64,000 nt of DNA, taken from Anoplopoma fimbria (taxonomy: Eukaryota; Chordata; Actinopteri; Perciformes; Anoplopomatidae). Shown piece by piece: positions 1 to 10,869 of the stretch (position 1 is the stretch's first letter; every line of letters starts with the position of its first letter). The DNA is taken from contig NC_072465.1 of assembly GCF_027596085.1 (NCBI RefSeq), positions 12,948,857 through 13,012,856 on the forward strand, in the 5' to 3' direction. The position numbers and the translations under genes were made by a program. The notes under the pieces were generated by a model. The model worked only from the letters and a program-made list of their open reading frames with translations. It searched no databases and was not told the origin of the DNA.

Positions 1-1691
1 CAAAAAGTCAGCAAAAGAAAATGTTATATACATTTCTATTAACTAGTATTAAATGAATATCCTTGAGCTCACAACAAGATAACCGAATGAAAAGAATGCA
101 AGAAGCTCCTGTGTATGTCTTTTAAATCATGGCATCCTTGGGCTGCTTCCTTATCATTTATATTACTAAATATACACTCCTCCCTTTTGCCTACACCCTG
201 TGTAGAGTTTTATATTCTTAACTATTTGGTCTTACTGGTGTAGTTTGAGAATAATTTGTTGACAGCATGACAATGAGCATCTACGCTAGTGGAAAATCCC
301 CCCAAAACATGCTAAACCAAGCTGTTATTTATGTTTCCATCCGTGTTTAAACAATTTTTTTTCCATGAGTCTGTTTTTGTCATTAAACAGTTACCTAATG
401 CAGAGGGAGGAAGTCACAGAACTATCTTCATAAAGCAGGCAGTTCAGTGTTTTCTTGTACCCCAAATTAACACGTGTCTTGGCATTGTGACCAGGTGGTG
501 TGCACCTTGTGCAAGCCTTAGCCTTCATTTTATTCCAGACCTAGGACAGAAAATATAGCCACAGCTGTATTTAATTAGCTATATTTTAGTTAGTAGCTAG
601 TTTTAGTTTTGCATCATCAAAAATGGCTCTTGTAGTACTGATACAACACTACACCATTCTTTATTGTGGAGCAAAGAGGCTCGTAACTACTGTAGATTCA
701 ATAGGTGCACACACTGTCAAGGGAACTTGTGTAAATAGTCAAAGAGCCATATCGCTTATGGAAGTATGGTAGGTTTCTACTCTTCTGTTATTGCTCTCTG
801 ATATTTGGTGTTAATGGAGCACAGTCCCATCTGCCGTATGTAATTCTTCCTCTAAATAGTACACTGTAAACAGTGCTCATCATCACTTCTTCCGTGCTTT
901 CTTTCCAAGCTCCTTTTCTTAGCTTGTTCAGGTGGCCCTGGTTGTTTCACTGCTCCCATGGATTCTCATCTGTCCTCACACAGAAAGACATCGCGCGATT
1001 TAGCATCACAGCTAGCTGCATGCAGGGAAGCTTGGCTTTTAAATGCATTCCCTGTAATGTTCCGTCAACAGCTTTTGTCAATGATGAAACTGTTAATTAT
1101 TTCACAGACTGTGGGATGTATTGAGCTCATTCCGCGCAGCAAATGGAAGACTATCACATTGTTGTACTATTTTTGCATCTTGTCCACATTTCACATCAGT
1201 TTGTAACTCTCAAACTCCCACTTTGTCATCTCCTCAAACACTTTATCTCACCCCTCTCAATATGCTAATTTAGTTGTACTCACCCAGGACCTGTGGTAAA
1301 TTGCCCGATGAAGAAGGAACCATCTGATGTGTTGCTGTTCACTTGAGCCGTTACAGCTTGAACTCAATTTTCGTTGTAAGCTAAGTGTGAGTTTAGTTCA
1401 GAAGATGTCAGGGAAAGTGTTGATTTACGCCTCATTTAGCATGCAAATGTATGTAGGAAACCTGAGCTGTGATTGGCATCATTTTCCAAATAACCTCTTC
1501 ATCACAGGATTTATTGTTTGTCTCTTTGAATCTCTGGTGATAAAATGGCACTGCTATCACTTATCAATGAAGAAATTAACTCAAAACATTTGTCTATAAG
1601 CAGTTCAGGGTTTTCTTTTGTGTCTGCTGTGTAATTGGGAGTTAAGACAGTCACAAATGTCACTAATATACCAACAGTTTTTAAATGTCTC
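1..1691. other. Anonymous AT-rich DNA, no gene seen
   Basis: I see only short chance reading frames (all under 91 codons), with no recognisable domain and no convincing splice-bounded exon. No tandem array or mobile-element end was recognised before the LTR-like sequence that starts at 1692. Confidence 0.5.
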
Positions 1692-2125
1692 TGTTACAAA
1701 GGCCACACCACTTTGACTATTCTGCCTCCCCTCTTAAAGTGGTATGTCTTGGTGTTCTACCTGTGGATTATGTCACTAAATGCCTTGATGGATAATGCTT
1801 ACTGTTAGCATTTAGTGTAGTTAGATGTCACCATTGTGGTCTCATAGTTCCACCTTGTGGCCGTGCTAAGCATAGCGGTACATGACATGTCGTTCATTAT
1901 AATGCTTGAGCTTAATAGTGTCTGTTTGTTTTATGGTTCCTATTTCAGAAACCATGCACACACCTACTTACAAATACTACAAAGGTATTTCTGTACACCC
2001 TGCCAAGCCAAACTCAGCAATAAAGTGTTTTATTTGGAACTACTGGACTGTGATTCGTCACTTCAGTGGTGGGTGGTGATTTCCGAACCTAAGTTTTTGA
2101 GAGAAGCCAGTGTCAGCCAACATTT
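1692..2125 (+). repeat. Solo LTR-like copy of a BEL/Pao element
   Basis: The segment starts TGTTACAAAGGCC and matches, in inverted orientation, the sequence at about 47160-47529, which directly follows a BEL/Pao-type pol end and a G-rich tract. Two blocks are shared: about 1692-1750 (the start, with a CTCCCCTCTTA motif) and about 1976-2118 (with an AATAAAGTG polyadenylation-like motif and a GGTGGGTGGTGATTTCC motif). The roughly 200 bp between them is diverged or replaced. No pol-like sequence adjoins this copy, so a solo LTR is the simplest reading. The right boundary is uncertain and I found no clean target-site duplication. Confidence 0.55.
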
Positions 2126-3689
2126 TCTTTTAGTTTTAAATAAAAGTATTCACTTACATATATTAACACTATATACACAGTGAGATAGAAATTACACTTC
2201 AACACTCATTCACTGTGGCTAGTATCGACTTTGATTTTATTTTGTCTTAAGAACAGCCTGAACTTAGCCTCAGTCTTTTAACTTTCAAGTCATGTATTTT
2301 AAATCATGTGTGGATGACATGATTTTCCTCAGTTTTTGCTAAATATTTCCCATAATATTCTTCCTACATGTAGGTTACATATCACATTTAAATAGAAACA
2401 TTCTAATCAATAGATAGAAATTAATAGAAAATCCCAGGTCCCAGGACCTGAGCGATGTCGGTATGTGGAGTGTTTTGAGGAAATGAAAGTTGGCAGCATT
2501 TTGTTGGTGTTTTTCATGGATCTCAACACAGTCGCTCCAATGGCTGGCCCGTTTGTCAGCTGAATTACCGCACTCATTCTTCCTTCTGGGTCTGTAAATA
2601 GATTATCTGACTAACTGTCACCTCTCAGATGTCATCTTGTCAGCTCCATCGACTTCTCTTCAGCTCCATTTGTCTGCCAGTTCACTTCCTCTGAGTTTGG
2701 AAACGCCATGGAGGAACTTCAGTACCAACAATGCTCATGTGGTTCAATTAGGAGAATCAGATGGAAATGGGTTACGCTGCACAATAAACACCCATAGGTT
2801 ACCAACTGTGTAGTCTATATTTATATAGCCATGGGGATGTGATGCAACAAGGAGGACTTGATGCACCTAGCTTTTAGTCCTCAAAGGATTAGTTCAACAT
2901 TTGCTGTCTGGACTAAAGGCACAGGGAAAGAGACAGCCTGCATAAATAGTTGTTCATTAGGAAATAACTCCAACACGTAGCTTGTAACCCAAAGACAACA
3001 TTTCCGTCCATACAGATTTATAAAGAGAAAAGATAAATTGTGTAAATCAGTTTGCTTTAGAAGATAAAAACAAACACATGGTTGCAAAATGATACATTTT
3101 GCTCACTTGCCATGATCTTATTGCGTTTTCATCGACCATTCAGTTTTTTTCTTGTCTTCATCTGATGGATTGATTCTTAACTGTTGGACCTTCCAAAATT
3201 CTCTTGACACACTTTGAACACACAATTAATCTGGAATAACCATGGAACCTTTATTGGCAAGTTTTAATTGACTACTTATCCAATTACTGATCACTTAAGT
3301 TTATCTGCCAGGCAGGCATTTACAATTTACTGAAGAACACAATATGTATCAGAGTGAAGTCCCCATCCATCAAACCAAGGTCTCTAAAATTTCTAAAGAT
3401 CACTCTTTGAGCTACTCATTCAAGAAGAAGCTTTCTTCTACTTATACGTACAAATTGGGAAGAAGAAGTACAAGAAGAAGTACACGAAGAAGAAAAAGAA
3501 GAAGATAAACTATCCCTCTTTAATTAAATTAATCTTTACATTTTTTGCTTTGCTATTACACACAGACACAGGCCCAAAATTTGCACATGCACACACAGGA
3601 CCTATAGAAATGCATTAGAGATGTGGAGTGTTGTCAGAGTGATGGGGCTGCCATTGTCAGGTGGGTTTGGTGGGTCCACCACTTTGCCC
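2126..3689. other. Anonymous DNA with a GAA-rich tract
   Basis: No gene was recognised. About 90 bp at 2737-2826 resemble 11466-11552 (both hold GTGGTTCAATTAGGAGAAT and CTGCACAATAAACACCCA). A low-complexity AAG/GAA-rich stretch lies at about 3423-3508. Confidence 0.5.
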
Positions 3690-4040
3690 TGGACTAAATT
3701 ATCTCAGAACTAGTTAATGGATTGCAATGAAATTTAATTCAGATGTTCATGTTTCCTGCTGGATGAAATGTAATCACTGTGGTCCATCATCATGTCATTT
3801 TTAATTTGTCCTCAGCTGTACTTTGTGTTTAGGGCAAATTAGCAAATGTAAACTAGGAAGTTGATCATAGTAATCATCATACAAAAAACATCATACTTGC
3901 AAAAGATTACCATGTTTACACTAAACATGGTAATCTTTTGCAAGTATGATGTTTTTGTCATTATCATGATCATTATCATTATCATGTTGGCATGCTAATT
4001 TTAGAATTCAGCTCAAAGCAGTGTTGTACAGCCTCACACA
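3690..4040 (+). repeat. Degenerate common teleost interspersed repeat
   Basis: The stretch has the phrasing of a very common fish repeat: a GATTGCAATGAAATTTAATTC-like segment, then TCAGCTGTACTTTGTGTTTAG, CAAATTAGCAAATG, CATGCTAATTTTAGAATTCAGCTCAAAGCA, and ACAGCCTCACA (given here as separate short motifs of one region). A related degenerate copy lies near 44930-45180. I recognise the family from memory of fish genomes but cannot name it securely. It contains the long hairpin at 3884-3956. Confidence 0.45.
3884..3956. repeat. Perfect 35-bp inverted repeat (hairpin)
   Basis: Arms 3884-3918 and 3922-3956 are exact reverse complements with a 3-base loop (CAC). The arm contains ACTTGCAAAAGATTACC. 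The match stops abruptly on both sides. Confidence 0.9.
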
Positions 4041-6302
4041 GCAAACATGAAACAAAAAACTTAATCTATTAAATTAAATTGTTTTTATTAGCATGAATGT
4101 TGGACAATATTGCTAAAGTGTCCCGTCAAAATGAGATTATAAACAAAGAAAAACTTTGTACTGTTTGATAACAGGAGACTTGTGAGGTTATCATAAGGAC
4201 ATCAACCTGTGATTTGCAACCCTAATGCTAATTAAACATTACAGCTATTGCTCAGAAAATACAAAAAGGAAGTCATATTTTTCGAGGTTGCATCATTTAG
4301 TTTACTCTTTTTGTTTATTGGGCATTTTGCTCGGAGGGCTTTTTCCCTCTTTTTCCAGCTTTGTGAACTTCTTAATATACTCCATTAAGACTTAATAATA
4401 TTTTGCATACTAGAAAAATCAATGTCTCCTGTGTGAAAATACAACACTAATACACAGAAAATGCCACAGTCTCTTTTCTGACGCTGCTTTCAGTATATAG
4501 TAACAGACACACCCACACAGCTAACTGCTAGTAAGCTCAGAGACTCTGATAAACATCAGTCAGTGTTGTTGAGTGAAAAAAAGGGGGAGAGTTGTGTCTT
4601 TATTATGTTTGGATTAGTGGAAGCTGGCTTATCAAGAGAAGCAGACGGCTACAAAGAATGAGCCTGTGGATGATGCCAGCTAACCTTCAGCAGAAATCAT
4701 TTCTAATTTACTTCCGCTTTACTTCAGCTCAGACGCTTAGAAGCCCAGGCTTTCCTCTGAACTGCTGGCAATGAGAGAAATGGCTCAAGCTTGATTCAGA
4801 GCTAAGAAATACAGTGAACGCTACTGTAGTAAACACATTTTTGTATTTCTGCTTTTCTTTTATGAGGATCAATATTTAGCTGCTTAGTCTAATAGTTCAG
4901 ATAATTAAGATACCACAAGCTGAAAATCATGGTAACCTCATCTCCTCATCATTTAGTATAAAGCCAGAATGATCAGATAATCTTTGACAATGAAATGACG
5001 ACTGACTATGCCTGCAACAAGCTGTGTAAAAAATAAAGTAAATGGCAGATATACATACAATTAAAAAAATAGCAAAAAGTTATCCAATTCACGATAAATG
5101 TTACTCTTCCTAATGCAGTTTTCATTGTTTCAATACAGTCATTGGCTGCGGTTGCATGGTCTTTTTTTCTCAGATTCACTCAGATTTTTTTCTATGATAA
5201 GAACTGTTCACATTCTCTAAATGCTAAGTAAATGTGCTACAATGCTTCCTTACTTATCTCCTTCAGGGAACACTGGACTATCCTTTACGAAAGAAAATTA
5301 GATAACGCCGTCCTACATTCCTTGCAGCAGCAACATTTAAAGCGGTGCACCATCGCTTTAAATGTGAATGACTTCTGCCGTTGCTGTTTAATTGTACATT
5401 GTGGATACATTAAAAACATCCTTCTTCGGAGGTGTGATTTTGTGTTGGACAGGAATCCTTACTTTAATTTTTAATTTTTTAAGTTTGTAACTGGAACTTT
5501 TTTGATTTATAAATGAAGTTGCCTAAAAAAAAATAAAAAAATAGGGTGGACCACAGTACTAGCGAGAGACTTTTCTCAGTAGGAAAAATGACGGCATTGG
5601 TTTGTTTAAATACTTAAATGATTTATGATTTGTTCTGACAAGCGTCCTCTTGTGGCTATGTGAATTAAGACTCTTGTATCTCAGAAGCAAAAGAAAAGGT
5701 ATAGTGACATTATAACAATAAGGAGGTTCGGGTGGACAGTTGGGTGTCTCTGACTCTGGCACCTGAGATCACGGTGTACATGTAGCTTTTCTTTTATCCA
5801 TGACCATTATATTTTTCTCGCATCCTGTTTTTAGCCCTCATATGTAACATTGCGTGCTTCCTCTATCATCCATCAAGTCATGTCTTTTTGTCATCAGAGT
5901 AGGTGTCTGTCACGTAAATGTTCAGTAATGGTTCTGTACAAAAGACGGCATTTAATATCTGTGTATTTTAACTTGTGCTTCTGTAGTCTTTATGTTAATC
6001 TGATGGTACTTAAGGCAGACTTGAGCTGTGCTGGAGGTTTTTACAAAGATGTTGATGATGATGTATTCAAAAGTAATTCGGCACTCACTCAGACATAAGG
6101 CCACCACGTAAAATTTGCCTTGACATTTTTGTAACACATTAGGCTAATTTAGCCTGGCTAAATATTTGAAAGGGGCATTAGTTATTTATACTAAAAACTT
6201 CAACCCTAGAGATGACGGATCAGAAAAAAGTCATGGCCATATGGGTCACTTTGGAAGGAAATAACAACTAACTTTTTTTTTCATTTTCTCTGTTTTGTTA
6301 TG
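4041..6302. other. Anonymous DNA, no gene seen
   Basis: Only short open frames (up to 86 codons) without a recognisable motif are present. The region is AT-rich. No mobile-element end was recognised before L2 copy A starts near 6303. Confidence 0.45.
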
Positions 6303-6670
6303 ATTCAATTCAATTAAATTCAGTTTATTTTGTATAGCCCAGAATCACAAATTACAAATTTGCCTCAGAGGGCTTTACAATCTGTGCACATGCGACATCC
6401 TCTGTCCTTCCCTCACATCGGCACAGGAAAAACTCCCCTAAAAAACCCCTTTAACAGGGAGAAAAAAGGAAGAAACCTATGGGAGAACGACAGAGGAGGG
6501 ATCCTTCTCCCAGGATGGACAGAATGCAATAGATGTCATGTGTACAGAATGAGCAGCATAACAGAGATACAACACATTCAATGTATATGACATAAATGAT
6601 TCATATAATAAGACTACTTATAATAACAGCAGCAATTATTACAGTAGAATTATAGCCATGAAAATAGGGA

Positions 6671-7195
6671 TAGTAATGTGACTAATAATAATAATCGAAG
6701 TAGCAGTGGGTGTCAGTCGGCTCACAGCAGGAGGCACGACTACGGTCCAGGTACCACAATGATTCATGGAAACCTGCAGAACGAGAAAGCAAAAGGGCTT
6801 CAGGGTGGAAGTAAAGCTAAAATGCTTAATGGTACAGGTAATAGTAATAGTAATGTGACTAGTAATAATAATGGTGGTAGCAGTCGGTGTCAGCAGGGCC
6901 GTAGCAGGATGCACGTCCACGGTCCAGGTACAGCCACGATTTATAGAAGCCTGCGAAGCGAGAAAGCACAAAGACTCCAGGGTACAAGCAAGTCAATAAG
7001 CGTAATAGTACAGGCAATAATAATAGTAATGTGACTAATAATGATAGTGGTAGTAGTAGTGGGTGTCAGCAGGGCCTCAGTAGGTGGCACGATGACAGTC
7101 CAAATATAACCCCGATTCCTGGGAACCTGCGAGGCGAGAAAGCACAAGAACTCCGGGGAAGAAGCAAAATCAGTAATGTGCATAAATAGGAGATT
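6671..7195 (-). repeat. Three tandem ~176-bp units in the LINE 3' UTR
   Basis: The motif TAGTAATGTGACT recurs at 6671, 6848 and 7024 (spacing 177 and 176). Each unit then has a trinucleotide-rich linker, a GTGTCAG segment and a CGAGAAAGCA segment. The units are diverged from one another, but each unit is conserved between copies A, B and C, so the array belongs to the element family. Open frames called across it on either strand come from this repeat and are not genes. Confidence 0.8.
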
Positions 7196-7322
7196 AATAC
7201 ATAAAGAAGGAGGGAGAGAAGAGGAGAGAGGAGCTCAGCGTATCCTAGGTAGTCCCCCGGCTGTCTAGGCATATAGCAGCATATCTAGGGGCTGGACCAA
7301 GGCGAACCTGAACCAGCCCTAA

Positions 7323-10300
7323 CTATAAGCGCTATCAAAAAGGAAGGTCTTAAGCCTGCTCTTGAAAGTGGTGAGTGTGTCTGCCCCCGGACTGAAACTG
7401 GAACCTGGTTCCACAGAAGAGGAGCCTGATAACTGAAGGCTCTGGCTCCCATCCTACTTTTATATACTCTAGGAACCACAAGTAACCCTGCATTGATTGA
7501 GCGCAGCTCTCTAGTTGGGTAATATGGAACTATAAGTTCCTTAAGATAAGATGGTGCCTGACCAGTTAGAGCTTTGTAGGTAAGTAAAATAATTTTAAAT
7601 TCTATTCTTGATTTAACAGGGAGCCAGTGCAGAGAAGCTAATACTGGAGTAATATGATCTCTTTTCTTAGTTTTTGTTAGAACACGTGCTGCAGCATTCT
7701 GGATCAACTGTAAAGATCTAAGAGACCTATTAGAGCAGCCTGATAATAAGGAGTTACAGTAATCTAGTCTAGAGGTAACAAATGCATGAACTAGTTTTTC
7801 TGCATCACTTTGAGACAGGATTTGCCTGATTTTCGCAATGTTACGTAAATGAAAAAAGGCTGTCCTTGAGATCTGTTTTATATAAGAGTTAAAAGACAGA
7901 TCCTGGTCAAAGATAACTCCAAGGTTCTTAACGGTAGTGCTGGATGCTAGAGCAATGCCATCTAGAGAAACTATATCGTTAGATAATTGAATTCGAAGGT
8001 GATCTGGGCCTAGTAGGATAACTTCTGTTTTTTCAGAGTTTAACATTAAAAAGTTACAGGTCATCCAGGTTTTTATGTCCGTAAGACATGCTTGAAGTTT
8101 AGAGAACTGGTTAGTTTCGTCTGGCTTAATTGATAGATATAACTGGGTATCATCTGCATAACAATGAAAGTTTACTGTGTGTTTTCTGATAATATTCCCC
8201 AAGGGAAGCATATATAAGGTAAATAAAATAGGTCCAAGAACAGACCCCTGTGGAACTCCGTGACTAACCCTGGTTTTCATCGAGCTTTCATTGTTTACAT
8301 ATACAAACTGAGATCGGTCTGATAAATACGACTTAAACCAGCTAAGTGCGGTTCCTTTAATGCCTATAAGATGCTCCAATCTCTGTAATAGGATTTGGTG
8401 ATCAATGGTATCAAATGCAGCACTAAGGTCTAGCAATACAAGTACAGAGACAAGTCCTTTGTCTGAAGCTATTAGAAGGTCATTGGTAATTTTCACCAGT
8501 GTCGTCTCTGTGCTATGATTCACTCTAAATCCTGACTGAAAATCCTCAAATAAACTATTGTTATGCATAAAGTCACAGAGCTGATTTGCTACTGCTTTCT
8601 CAAGGATCTTAGAGAGGAACGGAAGGTTAGATATAGGTCTATAGTTAGCCAACACCTCTGGATCAAGAGTAGGTTTCTTAAGAAGAGGTTTAATTACAGC
8701 TAGTTTGAAGGCCTGTGGTACATGGCCCGTCAGTAAAGACAGATTGATAATTTCTAATAAGGAGTTGCTAATTAAAGGTAAAACTTCCTTAAGCAGCCTA
8801 GTCGGAATCGGGTCTAAGAGACAGGTGGAAGGTTTAGACTTAGAAATAGTTAAAGTCAATTGTTGAAGGTCGATGGGAGAAAAGCCATCTAAATATATTT
8901 CAGGTTCTACAGCTATGGATCGATCGGTACTGGTTGAGGGCAGTAGATTATACATTTTTTCTCTAATAGTTAGAATCTTATCATTAAAGAAGTTCATGAA
9001 GTCACTACTACTGAGGTTTATAGGAATACACGGCTCAACAGAGCTGTGACTCTCTGTCAGCCTGGCTACAGTGCTGAATAGAACCCTAGGGTTGTTCTTA
9101 TTTTTCTCTATTAATGCTGAGTAATAGGCTGCTCTAGCATTACGGAGTGCCTTCTTATATATTTTAAGACTGTCTCGCCAGACTAACCGCGCTTCATCCA
9201 CATTGGTGGAACGCATGCCATATTCTTTCAAGTTTTCGCGATATTTGCTTTAAATCGCGGGTTTGAGGATTATACCATGCAGCAAACCTCCTTTCTTTTA
9301 TTAGCTTCTTTTTTAGAGGAGCTATAGAGTCTAGTGTCATTCGCAGTGAGCATGCAGCACTATCAACAAGATGGTCAATCTGAGACGGACTAAAGCTAGC
9401 GTAGGAGTCCTCTGTTATATTGAGCAATGGTACTGAATAAAACCCTGAAGAAATCGCTTCTTTAAATTTAGCTACAGCATTATCAGATAGACATCTAGTG
9501 TAGAAACTTTTGCCTAATGGCGTACACTCTGGTAGAACAAATTCAAAGGTTATTAGATAATGGTCCGATAAAAGAGAGTTCTGTTGAGAGACAATTACAT
9601 TTTCTATTTCAATACCATATACCAGAACAAGGTCGAGGGTATGGTTAAAACAGTGAGTCGGTTTATGTACACACTGACAGAAGCCAATAGAATCTAGTAA
9701 TGAACCAAACGCAGTACTAAGGCTATCATTATACACATCCACATGAATATTAAAATCCCCTACAATAATAACTTTATCTGTCTTAAGGACTAAGCTAGAT
9801 AAAAACTCTGAGAATTCAGATAGGAATTCAGAATACGCACCTGGTGCACGATACACTATAACAAATAAAATTGACTTTAATGCTTTCCCGCTCGGGTTTG
9901 AAAGACTAAGAACAAGGCTTTCAAATGAGTTGTAATTTAATTTAGGTTTAGGGTTTATTAATAGGCTTGAGTCAAAGATAGCTGCTACTCCACCTCCTCG
10001 GCCTGTGCCTCGAGGAATATGAGTATTAATATAACTTGGAGGAGTTGATTCATTAAGGCTAACGTACTCTTCATGACACAGCCAGGTTTCAGTAAGACAA
10101 AATAAATCAATATGATTATCTGATATTAAATCATTTACAAGTACACCCTTAGATGACAGAGATCTAATATTTAAGAGTCCACATTTAACTGTCCTGTTTT
10201 GATGCACTGTTGCATCGGTTGCCTTAACTTTTATTAAGTTATTTTGTATAACTCCTCTTCTGTTGACTTTAAATAATTGAAGTGGCCGTGGGGCAGACAC

Positions 10301-10348
10301 AGTCTCTATCGGGTTTTGGGTGGGTAACTGGGTGGGTAACTGCTCCAA
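7323..10348 (-). pseudogene. LINE ORF2 (endonuclease-reverse transcriptase), frameshifted
   Basis: ORF2 of such elements nicks target DNA and copies the element RNA onto it. The N-terminal part (from Met at 10348) is an APE-type endonuclease, with [15 protein letters not shown] and [10 protein letters not shown] motifs. The C-terminal part (up to 9231) is the reverse transcriptase, with [13 protein letters not shown] (motif A), [13 protein letters not shown] (motif B) and [10 protein letters not shown] (catalytic YADD). Relative to copy B there is a 4-base insertion near 9214-9218 (GAACGCATGCCAT against GAACGCCAT) that splits the frame between the two domains. The C run at 7382-7388 is one base shorter than in copy C, so the extreme C-terminus is out of frame. 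The family stop codon sits at 7323-7325. This copy cannot make a full ORF2 protein as read. Confidence 0.85.
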
Positions 10349-10411
10349 AGGAAGCGCAGAGAAGTGTGAAAGACTACGACTCTGCTTCTGCTTCCTGGTC
10401 TGAACTCTGGG

Positions 10412-10618
10412 TCATGGATTAGGTCCACTAATGAACTGGGTCAGATTTCTAGAGATGAGATCCGCTCCATCCAAAGTAGGATGGATGCCGTCTCTCCTAA
10501 TCAGGCCAGGTTTTCCCCATAAAGTCTGCCAATTGTCTACGAAGCCCACATTGTTTGCAGGACACCACCTCGACAGCCAGCGGCGGAATGATGACATGCG
10601 GCTATACATCTCATCATT
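10412..10618 (-). pseudogene. LINE ORF1 fragment (C-terminal esterase part)
   Basis: These 65 residues match the C-terminal third of the ORF1 protein in copy B, including [15 protein letters not shown], which holds the Asp and His of the SGNH-hydrolase block V. The first two thirds, with the catalytic Ser block, are missing because the insertion was 5'-truncated. The stop lies 64 bases upstream of the ORF2 start codon, the same spacing as in copy B. Confidence 0.8.
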
Positions 10619-10620
10619 AT

Positions 10621-10869
10621 GAGGACTTGACTTGAAGACATTTGAGTTGAAATGAATGTTGACATGTTAATTTTACCATGTTATACATCAAGATGGCGGT
10701 GCGGATGGATGCCTCAGTGCGTTTGTGCACATTGTTTTGTGTTTTTTTTTAATTGTAAATATTGCTTAATAATAATAATAATAATATGTGAATTGTTCCA
10801 ATCACCAAGCCAATTTCTTTGAAAGTGCAAACCTACTTAACAATACACCGATTCTGATTCTGTTTTTGA
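10621..10869 (+). repeat. LINE-like 3' tail fragment with AAT tract
   Basis: The stretch holds CAAGATGGCGG, an (AAT)n run near 10768-10787, then GTGCAAACCTACTTAACAATACACC followed by GATTCTGATTCTG (as separate motifs). That ending is the usual 3' terminus of a common teleost retroposon. The clade is not assignable from this piece. Confidence 0.4.

Larger units (their letters stand above)
6303..10620 (-). mobile_element. L2-like LINE, copy A, 5'-truncated
   Basis: This is a non-LTR retrotransposon on the minus strand. Its 3' end at 6303 carries a short repeated tail (TTGAAT-type on the minus strand). In element order it holds the end of ORF1 (10412-10618), ORF2 with endonuclease and reverse transcriptase (about 7323-10348), and a roughly 1 kb 3' UTR with three tandem ~176-bp units. 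It is nearly identical to copy B (21270-25930) over its length. Compared with B, the 5' end is cut within the esterase region of ORF1 at about 10618. A short TTATGA occurs at both edges (6298-6303 and 10617-10622) and may be a target-site duplication. The clade call (L2/Maui within the CR1-Jockey group) rests on ORF content; Rex1 or CR1 is a less likely alternative. Confidence 0.88.

Noticed and set aside
6330..6590. Recurrent 86-codon + strand frame in every L2 copy (also near 21218, 59580, 61810)
   Set aside because: It is the antisense of the L2 3' UTR. It recurs because the element recurs, and has no domain or independent conservation signal.
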